From the NCBI GenBank assembly GCA_048296855.1, contig CP182631.1: a DNA stretch of 64,000 nucleotides. One strand, given 5' to 3'. Below are positions 1 through 8,677 of this stretch, in pieces. Origin of the DNA: Pseudocolwellia sp048296855. GTDB taxonomy: Bacteria > Pseudomonadota > Gammaproteobacteria > Enterobacterales > Alteromonadaceae. Within the stretch, counting starts at the first letter, position 1, and the number at the start of each line of letters is the position of its first letter. Made by a program: the position numbers and the translations under genes. The notes beneath the pieces are model-generated. The model made no database searches. It was not told the origin of the DNA and saw nothing but the letters and a program-made list of their open reading frames with translations.

Positions 1-1042
1 TACCGCCTAATAATTGAATAGCATCTAATGCCATTTTAGTTGCTAGTTCAGCTGAATAAAGGATAACGGCGGCAGCATCTTTACGGGTGGTTTCACCGCG
101 GTCACATGCTTGAGCAACTGTATAGGCATAAGATTTAGCAGCATTCATTTGTGTATACATGTCTGCTACTTTGCCTTGTACCAGTTGAAATTCACCAATA
201 GATTGACCGAATTGCTTTCGGTCATGGATGTAAGGGACCACTAAATCCATACACGCATCCATAATACCTAATGGGCCACCGCTTAACACAACACGCTCGT
301 AATCAAGACCAGACATTAATACTCTAACGCCTTTGCCTTCTTCACCTAATATGTTTTCAGCAGGTACTTCACAATCCTCAAATACAAGTTCACACGTATT
401 TGAACCACGCATACCTAGCTTGTCTAATTTTTGATGACGAGAAAACCCTGGGAAATCGCGTTCTACAATAAATGCTGTGATTCCTTTAGAGCCAGCGCTT
501 GTGTCTGTTTTAGCGTAAATAACAAATACATTGGCATCTGGACCGTTGGTGATCCACATTTTGTTACCGTTAAGAATATACTTATCGCCTTTTTTATCGG
601 CTCTAAGTTTCATACTCACAACGTCAGAACCTGCGTTAGGTTCTGACATAGCTAAAGCACCAATGTGTTCACCGCTACATAATTTAGGTAGGTATTTTAA
701 TTTTTGTTCATGACTTGCATTTTTACTTAATTGGTTAATACATAAGTTTGAACATGCGCCATAACTTAAGCCAACAGATGCTGAAGCTCTGCTGATTTCT
801 TGCATCGCAACAATATGCTCTATGTAACCTAAACCAGAACCACCGTATTGTTCTTCAACCGTCATCCCTAATAAACCCATATCGCCAAACTTACGCCATA
901 AGTCGTTTGGAAATTCGTTGTCGATATCAATTTGTGCTGCACGTGGCGCTATTTCGTCACGAGCAAAAGCATTAACTTGATCACGGATCATGTCTACCGT
1001 TTCACCAAGGTTAAAATTTAGAGAGGTAAAAGAAGAAATCAT
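1..1042 (-). CDS. liuA: Isovaleryl-CoA dehydrogenase (3' end cut by window edge)
   Basis: FAD flavoenzyme of leucine degradation that oxidises isovaleryl-CoA to 3-methylcrotonyl-CoA. About 347 codons are visible, and roughly 40 C-terminal residues of a family of about 390 lie off the left edge. The translation has the acyl-CoA dehydrogenase segments MSEPNAGSDVVSM and KMWITNGP (FAD/substrate binding) and SGLDYERVVLSGGPLGIMDA. In isovaleryl-CoA dehydrogenases the catalytic Glu lies in that last helix (the E of DYERVVL) and not near the C-terminus as in most acyl-CoA dehydrogenases, which supports this assignment. The start ATG at 1040-1042 follows an AAGGAACTGC ribosome-binding site. It lies 36 bases downstream of liuR in the same direction, as in the liu operons of other Gammaproteobacteria. 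Confidence 0.93.
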   Translation of the reverse strand, partial: MISSFTSLNFNLGETVDMIRDQVNAFARDEIAPRAAQIDIDNEFPNDLWRKFGDMGLLGMTVEEQYGGSGLGYIEHIVAMQEISRASASVGLSYGACSNLCINQLSKNASHEQKLKYLPKLCSGEHIGALAMSEPNAGSDVVSMKLRADKKGDKYILNGNKMWITNGPDANVFVIYAKTDTSAGSKGITAFIVERDFPGFSRHQKLDKLGMRGSNTCELVFEDCEVPAENILGEEGKGVRVLMSGLDYERVVLSGGPLGIMDACMDLVVPYIHDRKQFGQSIGEFQLVQGKVADMYTQMNAAKSYAYTVAQACDRGETTRKDAAAVILYSAELATKMALDAIQLLGG

Positions 1043-1078
1043 TTGCAGTTCCTTATTTGTATATTTACTTATACGTAA

Positions 1079-1477
1079 TTATTTGTTGTTAATAATATTT
1101 GAAAGTGTTTTTTCACAGCTTTCTTCTAGGTTTTCTAATTCGTCTAGTACAATTTTTATGTCATCAAGCTGCTGCTTTAAATGCGCTTTTTTTTCTGAAA
1201 TTATGCTCATCATTGTTTTTAATTGGGTAGCACTGGTTTTATCGTGGTCGTAAAGTTCAAAAATACGACCTGTTTCAGCCAAGGAAAACCCCAATCTTTT
1301 ACCACGTAAAATAAGCTTTAAACGTACTCTGTCTCCTTGGCTATAAACTCTTGTTTGACCTTTACGTGTTGGAGATAGCAACCCCTGATCTTCGTAAAAC
1401 CGTATAGTTCGCGTAGTAATATCAAACTCTTTTGATAAATCGCTAATTGAATACTTTTCAATTTTTTCTGAATTCAT
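1079..1477 (-). CDS. liuR: MerR-family regulator LiuR of branched-chain amino acid catabolism
   Basis: Small DNA-binding regulator of 132 aa. An N-terminal MerR winged helix-turn-helix is visible (ISDLSKEFDITTRTIRFYEDQGLL, about residues 11-34; the RFYEDQGLL core is typical of MerR), followed by the VYSQGDRVRLKLILRGKRLGFSL segment and a C-terminal coiled coil rich in Lys, Leu and Glu. No Cys-rich metal-binding tail is present, as expected for LiuR rather than the metal-sensing MerR types. It is the first gene of the liu transcript, directly upstream of isovaleryl-CoA dehydrogenase. A matching palindromic operator sits in its promoter, so autoregulation is likely. Confidence 0.88.
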   Translation of the reverse strand: MNSEKIEKYSISDLSKEFDITTRTIRFYEDQGLLSPTRKGQTRVYSQGDRVRLKLILRGKRLGFSLAETGRIFELYDHDKTSATQLKTMMSIISEKKAHLKQQLDDIKIVLDELENLEESCEKTLSNIINNK

Positions 1478-1555
1478 TTTGAACCTTTATGTTTTTATAC
1501 CGTTTGGCATCGTTAAAATGATTGACAGATACGCTTGCGCTATATTCATTTTTAA

Positions 1556-1584
1556 ATATTAGCGGAAGTTTACGTTAACGTCAA
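1556..1584 (-). promoter_or_regulatory. liuR-liuA promoter with overlapping LiuR-type palindrome
   Basis: On the minus strand a TTGACG -35 box (1584-1579), a 17-base spacer and a TAATAT -10 box (1561-1556) form a good sigma70 promoter for liuR. The -35 box is the start of a near-perfect palindrome, TTGACGTTAACGTAAA (1584-1569), which resembles the LiuR operator described in gamma- and beta-proteobacteria. The site lies between the divergent liuR and thiolase genes and could control both. Confidence 0.75.
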
Positions 1585-1725
1585 CTTGGTGTATGATTTA
1601 ATTTGTTAAATTAAAAATTCATACTATTGGTGATTAAATAAATTTAATAATGGATAGTTTTTTTTAAATACTCTGAAATGAGAAACTATATAAAATTAGT
1701 ATAAATACAACTGTGAGGAATTAAC

Positions 1726-2910
1726 ATGTCTGCTGAAGATTATGTAGTAATAGCATCTGCTGTAAGAACTCCTATGGGTGGTTTTCAAGGAGGATTAGCA
1801 AGCGTCGAATCTCCTAAACTTGGTGCAACCGCGATCAGCGCAGCACTTGAGAAAGCTAACTTAGCGAATGACCAAATTGATGAAGTGATTATGGGCTGTG
1901 TTTTACCTGCTGGTCTAAAGCAAGCACCTGCTCGTCAAGCAGCTATTGGTGCCGGTTTAGCCTTATCTACTGTATGTACAACTATTAATAAAGTTTGCGG
2001 TTCAGGCATGAAAGCCGCTATGCAGGCACATGATGCTATTTTAGCAGGATCAATTAATGTAGCTATTGCTGGCGGTATGGAAAGCATGAGTAATGCACCT
2101 TATATGTTACCAAAAGCGAGAACAGGTATGCGTATGGGGCACGGTCAAGTGCTTGATCATATGATGTTAGACGGTTTAGAAAATGCTTATGACGGTATTT
2201 CTATGGGCTGTTTTGCTCAAGAAACGGCAGACGTGGCTAACTTTACTCGTGAAGATATGGATGCTTATGCAATACGTTCGTTGTCACGTGCAAATGCAGC
2301 TATTGAGTCTGGTGCTTTTAAAGAAGAAGTTGCAGCGGTTACTGTTCAATCACGTAAAGGTGATGTGATTTTTGATACTGATGAGCAGCCAGGTAATGCA
2401 CGTCCTGATAAAATTCCTAGTTTACGTCCTGCTTTTAAGAAAGACGGAACGATTACTGCGGCAAACTCAAGCTCAATTTCTGATGGTGCCGCAGCACTTG
2501 TTTTAATGAAAAAGTCTGAAGCGGATAAGCGTGGTTTAAACCCTTTATGTAAAGTGGTTGCTCATGCTACACATGCGCAAGCCCCTGCAGAGTTTACTGT
2601 TGCTCCTGTTGGTGCGATGAATAAAGTATTAGCTAAAGCGGGTTGGACAACACAAGATGTTGATTTATACGAAATTAACGAAGCGTTTGCTATGGTGACT
2701 ATGCTAGCCCTTAAAGAACTTTCTTTAGATGCTGAAAAAGTAAATGTTAACGGTGGTGCTTGCGCCTTAGGTCATCCATTAGGTGCTAGTGGTGCGCGTA
2801 TTATGGTGACATTAATACATGCCTTGAAAAACAGAGGTTTATCTAAAGGTATAGCATCACTTTGTATTGGTGGTGGTGAAGCCACCGCTATTGCGTTAGA
2901 AATGTTATAA
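1726..2910 (+). CDS. Acetyl-CoA C-acetyltransferase (thiolase)
   Basis: Thiolase of 394 aa, the usual length. It cleaves acetoacetyl-CoA to two acetyl-CoA, or condenses them in reverse. The nucleophilic Cys is in NKVCGSGMKA (about residue 89). The second conserved His is in NEAFAM and the general-base Cys in SLCIGGGEA near the C-terminus, with the GGACALGHPLGASGAR signature between them. The start ATG has a GAGGA ribosome-binding site 8 bases upstream. It is divergent from liuR and shares the intergenic operator, so it probably handles the acetoacetate/acetyl-CoA end of leucine degradation. The exact paralogue (AtoB, PhaA or similar) cannot be decided from sequence alone. Confidence 0.92.
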   Translation: MSAEDYVVIASAVRTPMGGFQGGLASVESPKLGATAISAALEKANLANDQIDEVIMGCVLPAGLKQAPARQAAIGAGLALSTVCTTINKVCGSGMKAAMQAHDAILAGSINVAIAGGMESMSNAPYMLPKARTGMRMGHGQVLDHMMLDGLENAYDGISMGCFAQETADVANFTREDMDAYAIRSLSRANAAIESGAFKEEVAAVTVQSRKGDVIFDTDEQPGNARPDKIPSLRPAFKKDGTITAANSSSISDGAAALVLMKKSEADKRGLNPLCKVVAHATHAQAPAEFTVAPVGAMNKVLAKAGWTTQDVDLYEINEAFAMVTMLALKELSLDAEKVNVNGGACALGHPLGASGARIMVTLIHALKNRGLSKGIASLCIGGGEATAIALEML

Positions 2911-2920
2911 ACAGACTCGA

Positions 2921-2959
2921 AAACAGCCGCTTTATTTTCTAATAAAGCGGCTGTTTTTT
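2921..2959 (+). terminator. Rho-independent terminator after thiolase
   Basis: The arms AAACAGCCGCTTTATT and AATAAAGCGGCTGTTT form a 16-bp stem with a 4-base loop, followed by a T run. It starts 10 bases after the thiolase stop codon. Confidence 0.92.
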
Positions 2960-2994
2960 ATGTTAGACCAATAAGTTAAAGTATTATTTCGAGT

Positions 2995-3357
2995 TTAGGT
3001 TAAATACTTTTTTAAATCCTCCTCAACAGGTTTTTCTTTCCATGAAGGCCTATTTTTTTGTTTACGTTTTAGTTTTTTAACTAGAGTGGTTCGTGCTCTA
3101 GTAAGTGCTATATTAACGGCTGAGCTCACAGAGTTTTGATTATCTGTTACCACAATATCAGGTATTCCTCCCGCATGAATAACAACGCGGCAAATTTTAT
3201 CTTTACCCCCTTTAGGGCCATTTATATCGTTTACCGTAACGGTAATTTTTTGAATATTGTCACATATTTTATTAAACATACGGATTGCTTTTTGGCGAAT
3301 ACGTAATTTGCTTTCATTGTTTAATTCAATATTTAGCTCTGTAATCGTTAATTCCAT
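2995..3357 (-). CDS. RaiA/HPF-like (S30AE family) ribosome-associated protein
   Basis: Protein of 120 aa whose central part (about residues 35-95) has the pattern of the ribosome hibernation factor fold: a strand ITVTVNDINGPKGGKDKICRV, then VVIHAGGIPDIVV, then a helix of alternating Ala and Arg/Lys (SSAVNIALTRARTTLVKKLKR). It continues into a basic tail. Members of this family bind the 30S subunit near the mRNA channel and stop translation in resting cells. The NDINGPKGG motif is typical of an atypical subgroup scattered in proteobacteria, distinct from the classical HPF gene next to rpoN, so it is probably an extra paralogue. The start has an AGAGG ribosome-binding site. It stands alone between two convergent or distant neighbours. 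Confidence 0.65.
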   Translation of the reverse strand: MELTITELNIELNNESKLRIRQKAIRMFNKICDNIQKITVTVNDINGPKGGKDKICRVVIHAGGIPDIVVTDNQNSVSSAVNIALTRARTTLVKKLKRKQKNRPSWKEKPVEEDLKKYLT

Positions 3358-3399
3358 TGTGCGCCTCTTTAATAAAAAGTAAAAAATAAAAAGTTAGAT

Positions 3400-3531
3400 T
3401 AGGGCCTGTTTGATATTTTTACATCGTGATAGTGATTTTATGTGGAACGACCACACATCAATTACTATGCCTCGTATAAAAATCAAACAGACTGCTGCAA
3501 AAATATACCTGAAAGGTCAACAGACCCTAGT
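3400..3531. repeat. MITE-like repeat family A, short form
   Basis: An element of 132 bp with imperfect terminal inverted repeats (AGGGCCTGTTTGATATTT at the left; the right end reads AGGGTCTGTTGACCTTTC on the other strand). It is the reverse complement of the first half of the element at 14481-14746, about 90 percent identical by eye, and carries an internal hairpin around GTGTGGTCGTTCCACAT. It has no coding capacity. Its right end contains the stop codon of the gene at 3527-3988. Confidence 0.85.
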
Positions 3532-3988
3532 TACAAGGAAACTTGGTAATTAAGGTTTCTAGTAATACTTCTTTAAGTGAAATATCAGCGAGTTTTTCAA
3601 TGTTTATTGATTTAGCTATAGTTGAAGCAATTTTTTTTCTATCATATTCAATAGGAATACAAAATTGATAAGTTGCATCAGATTTTAATCCTGAAGGGGC
3701 TGTAAATACGCGTGTTTGAAAAGCGCGTTTTAAAAAGTCGCTCTGTGGTTCCGATTGTTTTTTTATCATTGCTTTAGGTTGCACAGCAGCATATTCAGAC
3801 AATAATGAAGAATCTATAAAACCATCGATATATAACTTACATGGGTTTATTTCACTTTTATCTTTCCCTTGTTGATATGCTGAACATGACTGAATAATGT
3901 CTGACTTAAAGTCAGCAAACGAAATGTTTGGAGATATAATTAAGGCAACAGCAGTTATATTAAGCAGTAGATGTTTTAGTTTTTTCAT
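3527..3988 (-). CDS. Secreted Rap1a/Tai-like protein
   Basis: Protein of 153 aa with a clear signal peptide (MKKLKHLL, hydrophobic stretch, cleavage after ISFA). The mature part follows the spacing of the Rap1a/Tai immunity-protein family: a first Cys in IQSCSAY, a second Cys in PCKLYIDGFID, a third in YQFCIPIEY, and a C-terminal FPC. Members include periplasmic immunity proteins against type VI amidase effectors, but many are orphan periplasmic proteins of unknown role, and no effector gene is visible here. It overlaps the 3' end of nhaA by 29 bases, so it is probably translationally coupled to it. Its TAG stop lies within the end of repeat A, so the last residues may have been reshaped by that insertion. 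Confidence 0.55.
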   Translation of the reverse strand: MKKLKHLLLNITAVALIISPNISFADFKSDIIQSCSAYQQGKDKSEINPCKLYIDGFIDSSLLSEYAAVQPKAMIKKQSEPQSDFLKRAFQTRVFTAPSGLKSDATYQFCIPIEYDRKKIASTIAKSINIEKLADISLKEVLLETLITKFPCN

Positions 3989-5186
3989 TGCTTTCTCCTA
4001 AGTTGTTAAGTAATTTTTTTGATGAGTGTTTAATTAACCATGCGCCAGTAAAGGCTGAAATTAATGAGCCTACAAGTACGCCCACTTTGACTTGGGTTTG
4101 ATAAGCCAGACCTTGCTCTTCGAAGGCTAAAGACCCGATAAATAAACTCATAGTAAAACCAACGCCACATAATAAGCACACGCCGTATAGTTGAGTCCAA
4201 GTTGCATCTTTAGGTAATTTACACAGCTTTAATTTGATAGCGATAAAGCAGGCTGTAAAAATTCCAAGTTGTTTACCAATGAATAATCCTCCAATAATAC
4301 CAACAGAAATAGGAGTAAATAATTCATCAACTGAAGCGTCGGTGAGTCCTACTCCTGCATTAGCAAAAGCAAAAAGAGGTAAAACAAAAAATGCAATCCA
4401 AGGCTGTAAACCATGTTCTATTTGGTACGACATGGATTGTGCTTTGTCACGTGCTATAGGAATAAACCAAGCAACAGCAAAGCCTGCCAAAGTAGCATGA
4501 ACGCCAGATTTTAATACTGCTGCCCAAACAATAATTGATACCAATATGAAGGGGGTTTTATTTTCTAACTTCAATCGATTAAAAATTAATAAAGTTGCCA
4601 AACCAACAATAGCGACAACTAACGTGTTTGGAGCGAGATCTTGTGAATAAAAAATAGCGATAATTATTACCGCGCCAATATCGTCAATAATAGCTACAGA
4701 TAATAGAAACAGTTTTAAACTTGGTGGTAGGTGTTTACCAAATAAAATAAATATACCCAGAGCGAAAGCTATGTCTGTGGCCGAAGGAATTGCCCAGCCG
4801 TTCATTGCTACAGCGTCTTGATAGTTAAAAGCTACATAAATTAAGGCAGGAAAGATAATACCTGCGATAGCGGCTAGAAATGGTAAAACAATTTGATCGG
4901 GTCGAGATAATTGTCCGTAAAATAATTCACGTTTAATCTCTAAACCTACTACAAAAAAGAAAATAGCCATTAATCCATCGTTTACCCAAAGTACTAAGGG
5001 TTTACTGATTGAAAATGTGCCGAGGGTGATGCTAACGGGAAATTCTAAAAAATCATTGTAGCTCGCACTAAAAATACTATTTGCCATAACCAAAGCAAGT
5101 GCGGCGGCAATAACTAAAATAATACCTGAGCTAGCATCTGTTTGTATAAATTGCTTCCATTGTAGGACAAGTTTATTTTCTGACAT
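3960..5186 (-). CDS. nhaA: Na+/H+ antiporter NhaA
   Basis: Inner-membrane antiporter of 408 aa with about 12 membrane helices. It expels Na+ or Li+ in exchange for two protons. The key residues are visible: the ion-binding Asp pair in SVAIIDDIGAVII (D163/D164 of E. coli), the Asp in SATDIAFALGIF (D133) and the Lys in GLFIGKQLGIF (K300). The pH-sensor region FFFVVGLEIKRELFYGQLS is also conserved. The gene is divergent from the LysR-type gene nhaR, its known activator in E. coli. The C-terminal tail runs into the start of the next gene. Confidence 0.96.
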   Translation of the reverse strand: MSENKLVLQWKQFIQTDASSGIILVIAAALALVMANSIFSASYNDFLEFPVSITLGTFSISKPLVLWVNDGLMAIFFFVVGLEIKRELFYGQLSRPDQIVLPFLAAIAGIIFPALIYVAFNYQDAVAMNGWAIPSATDIAFALGIFILFGKHLPPSLKLFLLSVAIIDDIGAVIIIAIFYSQDLAPNTLVVAIVGLATLLIFNRLKLENKTPFILVSIIVWAAVLKSGVHATLAGFAVAWFIPIARDKAQSMSYQIEHGLQPWIAFFVLPLFAFANAGVGLTDASVDELFTPISVGIIGGLFIGKQLGIFTACFIAIKLKLCKLPKDATWTQLYGVCLLCGVGFTMSLFIGSLAFEEQGLAYQTQVKVGVLVGSLISAFTGAWLIKHSSKKLLNNLGESNEKTKTSTA

Positions 5187-5341
5187 AGATACTCCTTTTT
5201 AGTTACCAGTAATAGTTATAAAGAAATAAAAGTAACAATAAAAGTCGTATAAAGTTGCGATGTACTCAATAATAAGTTGATAATAATGGTGTGTTATAAA
5301 AGTATATGTTTTTGTGAATTATCCTCCATAAAGGAAAGGTT

Positions 5342-6250
5342 ATGGCTAAACTTAACTATCATCATTTGTACTATTTTCAAACTATTGCAACACACGGAAG
5401 TATTGCTAAAGCCTCTAGTGCTATACATATTACGCCACAAGCGTTAAGTGCTCAGTTAAGCTTATTGGAAGAGCAATTAGGGTATCCGTTATTCGAACGT
5501 AAAGGTAAACGCTTGGTTTTAAATGATATAGGCCATGTGACGTTAAGCTACGCTCAAGAAATATTTAGTTTAGGTGATGAATTACTTAATTCATTAAAAA
5601 ACCATTCCACCGACTTTACTTATCGGTTTTCTATCGGAGTAACCGATGTTATAGCTAAAGTATTTTCATTTAATTTTTTGAAGGCTATTTATACTACTGA
5701 TGAGTCGATAAAATTAGTTTGTAAGGAAACAAGCCTTGAAGTGCTACTAGGAGAACTTGCTACTAACAAATTAGATGCGGTATTAAGTGATACTTCTTTA
5801 CCGCCTTATTCTCCTTTAAAAGCATATAGTCATTTAGTGGGGAAGTGTGGTTTAAGCTTTTTTGCGCATGAGAGTTTAGCTAAAAAGCTTATAGAAAACT
5901 TTCCTCAATCACTTAACGGTACGCCATTTTTTACTGCAGGTGAAGGCTCTAATCAGCGTTTGAGTGTGTTGTCTTGGTTCGAACAATTAAATATCTCACC
6001 TGTAATTATTGGTGAATTTGATGACTCTATTTTAGCACACTATTTTGGTCAAGCAGGGTATGGTGTATTCTGTGCGCCAACGATTATTGATAAACACGTG
6101 ATGGAACAGTTTGATGTTAAATTAATTGGTAGAACAACAGATATTACTGAACATTATTATCTTATTTCGCCTGAGAGAAAAGTGAAGCATCCCGCGGTAC
6201 AACTGCTTTTAAAAGAAGGGAAAAAATTATTTGAACAGCCAATAACCTAA
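5342..6250 (+). CDS. nhaR: LysR-family activator NhaR
   Basis: LysR-type regulator of 302 aa. The N-terminal helix-turn-helix is unusual in the way typical of NhaR (KLNYHHLYYFQTIATHGSIAKASSAIHITPQALSAQLSLLEEQL), with the NYHHLYYF opening shared with E. coli NhaR. The substrate-sensing domain follows from about residue 95. The AAAGGAAAGG ribosome-binding site lies just before the ATG. The divergent position next to nhaA supports Na+-dependent control of the antiporter from the 155-base shared intergenic region. Confidence 0.9.
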   Translation: MAKLNYHHLYYFQTIATHGSIAKASSAIHITPQALSAQLSLLEEQLGYPLFERKGKRLVLNDIGHVTLSYAQEIFSLGDELLNSLKNHSTDFTYRFSIGVTDVIAKVFSFNFLKAIYTTDESIKLVCKETSLEVLLGELATNKLDAVLSDTSLPPYSPLKAYSHLVGKCGLSFFAHESLAKKLIENFPQSLNGTPFFTAGEGSNQRLSVLSWFEQLNISPVIIGEFDDSILAHYFGQAGYGVFCAPTIIDKHVMEQFDVKLIGRTTDITEHYYLISPERKVKHPAVQLLLKEGKKLFEQPIT

Positions 6251-6267
6251 GTTGAGGTATTGGCTGT

Positions 6268-6300
6268 ATATTGAGTTAGTTATGGCTAACTCAATATTTT
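6268..6300. terminator. Bidirectional terminator between nhaR and phosphatase gene
   Basis: A 12-bp stem (ATATTGAGTTAG with CTAACTCAATAT) closes a 6-base loop, with T-rich sequence on the plus side and A/T on the other. It lies between two convergent genes. Confidence 0.8.
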
Positions 6301-6310
6301 AGGGTATATG

Positions 6311-8677
6311 TTAACTAATTATATTTTCACCACGATTTTCTTTTTGATGAATAGTTACAGGCCAGCCAGGATATTGATTATCTGCTTTGCCATTAGTAAC
6401 ATCAACTAAAAACTTATACGCGTCTAAGGTGTAAGTGAGCTTTTCTGTGTCAAAGGTAATAAAGCCAAAACCACTGCCTTTTTCGTGCGCGTGTACATAC
6501 CTATTGTCAGAGCGTCCCACTTCAGGGTTACCTACAGCATATATGTACATTTTATTACCAAAAGTATCTAAATACTCACCCGTTTGAGCAAGAGCATGGG
6601 CGGGTCTATTTTTGTAGGGTATATCAGCTGTGTCAGGGTTCCACCAACGAGGCCAGCCCACCGATATTGCAGGAGTACAGAAAGCCCAATTACTGTCACG
6701 TTGTTTATTAACACCATATTGAGTTAAGCTACCTAAATGTGTGTCGCCACAAATATGTAACGCCATAGAAGGTCGCATTATATCTATCGCTTTATTACGT
6801 GCAGATGCTGGAAAACCGCTAGAATCGAAATCATATTTTAAGTAACGATCAGGTTTCGGCTGATGTGTGGCAATACCCGCAAATACCGTTTGGCTTAACA
6901 CCGCTTTAAGTTTACATGCATTCCAATCTTTGCCCCATTTTTCAAGAAAATCTTCTTGGCGTTTACCCAATAGATCTAATCCTGGAGGGTTATAAGCAGG
7001 GTTGATAAATAGTGGATCTTCATCCTGTCCTGTTACGCCTACTTCGACATTGATACTTTCTGGGGCGCTTTTCCATTGCCTATCAGCAAGAATAGCAAAG
7101 CTAACACTACCGTAAACTAAGTCTCCATAATACGAACTAATTCCGTTAGTAGGTGTTGGGTCATATGGATCAGGGTGATGTCCAACATTAGTTCGGTGAA
7201 CCGTATTTACGACTCTAGGAGATTGAATATATCCGCCCAAAATACTTGCGCCAAAGTCTCTTTCTGGGTTTTTCATTGTGGCGCCACCTTCCCCCCACAA
7301 GTTACCTTGTAATACATCGTGATCATCAGGTAAACATACTGTTGGGCTGTTGCGCATTACGTCTCTAAAAGCCCAACCAAATTGGTAGAATTTTCGTAAA
7401 TAATTAAGAATAGATTTATTATCAGGACTTCTAATATAACCAAAGCCACCATGGCTTTCATAGAGTTGATCGCCAGAGAAAAACACAAGATCAGGTTCAA
7501 GTTTAGCTACATTATCTGCAACTGGTTGATAGGGGAATCCAATGTCATTTTGGCAAGTCAATGCTGCCATGCGTAATTTAGGACCACTAGGATTAGCCTT
7601 TATATTTCCTGTCCAAGTATCAGGCGTTTCTGAGCCATCTTTGTGCTTTTCGATATAAACAATTCTATAAGGGGTGTCTTGGGTTTCATCCCAGTTAGCT
7701 ATTCTAAACGTAGCAATCCAACCATCGCTATTTAACGTTTCTGTACCCAGCGATAGCCATTTGTTATCTCGTTTAACTTGTAGTTCCAACGTTTGGTTAT
7801 CTTTATCGCCTAAAGGCCCTGTGTACGCACTGATTTTCATTACGTAACCTTCAGTGCTACGGGAATTACTGAGTGTATACATACTCCATAAAATAGGACC
7901 AAACTTTTGCTCATCGGTTACTGAAAATGCTTCACCTTGTAAAGACCATTGACTAAAACTGTAACGACAGCCTTGATTTTTTATGGGGGTTGGATTTGTA
8001 GTGACAGAGGCAATTGAAAAATTACTCACTAATGCAACATTACCCAATAATTTTTCTGAAGGTACTAAATGGGTTAGTTCACCTATAATTTTATTTGAAG
8101 CCATATCTTTAGCGACTAATTTTAATGACATAGCCTCTAATTGTGGGGAGCCATGAAGGTGAATAGATATATTTTTGTTAGCAATATCTATAGCTAATGG
8201 TGCTTCTTTATCACCAAGTACTAAATTGTTATTTAGTACACCACAATCATAACCTTCTTGAATAAAACAATTGCTTTTGTATTCATTTAAGTCGCTACGT
8301 GCACCTAAACGGATACCTGCGCCACCATCTTTTGTATTTTGTTCTAATCGCTTTAAGTTAACTGAAATGTTAAATTCGCTATTAACGTTGGTTAACTGAT
8401 GCGTTAAAGAGTGGATACTTCTATTACCACCTTTGCTTAAACATTGTGCTTCACCATTTTTAACTTGCCAGTCTTCCATTGGATTAGCCCAAAACTCTCC
8501 GCCTAGCCAAACCCTATCATGAGTTTTTTGCCATTTATCTTGTGTTGCTATTGTGCCTGTTTTTACTGCGGTATTGGCTGTTTTTGTGTTAGTGCTAACG
8601 CAACCACTTACACCACTTGCAACTACACCTGCTGCAACAAACTTAAGAGCCGATCGCCTAGATAGTTTTTTGTCCAT
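6311..8677 (-). CDS. PhoD-like metallophosphatase, Tat-exported lipoprotein
   Basis: Protein of 788 aa. The N-terminus carries a twin-arginine signal (SRRSALKF) that ends in a lipobox-like VSGC, suggesting a Tat-exported lipoprotein. Residues about 50-250 look like a concanavalin-type beta domain (WLGGEFWANPMEDWQV, GGAGIRLGARSDLNEYKS). From about residue 370 the metallophosphatase core of the PhoD/alkaline phosphatase D family follows: LVFFSGDQLYE, LPDDHDVLQGNLWG and a late ICGDTHLGSL supply the metal ligands. PhoD enzymes hydrolyse phosphodiesters or monoesters with Fe/Ca or related metals. The substrate is unknown here, and the added N-terminal beta domain suggests binding to a polymer or surface. 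It stands as a single gene. Normal PhoD proteins are about 500-580 aa. Confidence 0.8.
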   Translation of the reverse strand: MDKKLSRRSALKFVAAGVVASGVSGCVSTNTKTANTAVKTGTIATQDKWQKTHDRVWLGGEFWANPMEDWQVKNGEAQCLSKGGNRSIHSLTHQLTNVNSEFNISVNLKRLEQNTKDGGAGIRLGARSDLNEYKSNCFIQEGYDCGVLNNNLVLGDKEAPLAIDIANKNISIHLHGSPQLEAMSLKLVAKDMASNKIIGELTHLVPSEKLLGNVALVSNFSIASVTTNPTPIKNQGCRYSFSQWSLQGEAFSVTDEQKFGPILWSMYTLSNSRSTEGYVMKISAYTGPLGDKDNQTLELQVKRDNKWLSLGTETLNSDGWIATFRIANWDETQDTPYRIVYIEKHKDGSETPDTWTGNIKANPSGPKLRMAALTCQNDIGFPYQPVADNVAKLEPDLVFFSGDQLYESHGGFGYIRSPDNKSILNYLRKFYQFGWAFRDVMRNSPTVCLPDDHDVLQGNLWGEGGATMKNPERDFGASILGGYIQSPRVVNTVHRTNVGHHPDPYDPTPTNGISSYYGDLVYGSVSFAILADRQWKSAPESINVEVGVTGQDEDPLFINPAYNPPGLDLLGKRQEDFLEKWGKDWNACKLKAVLSQTVFAGIATHQPKPDRYLKYDFDSSGFPASARNKAIDIMRPSMALHICGDTHLGSLTQYGVNKQRDSNWAFCTPAISVGWPRWWNPDTADIPYKNRPAHALAQTGEYLDTFGNKMYIYAVGNPEVGRSDNRYVHAHEKGSGFGFITFDTEKLTYTLDAYKFLVDVTNGKADNQYPGWPVTIHQKENRGENIIS

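Noticed and set aside
431..713. Two plus-strand frames and one at 990-1253
   Set aside because: They are antisense to isovaleryl-CoA dehydrogenase and liuR, whose minus-strand frames match known families.
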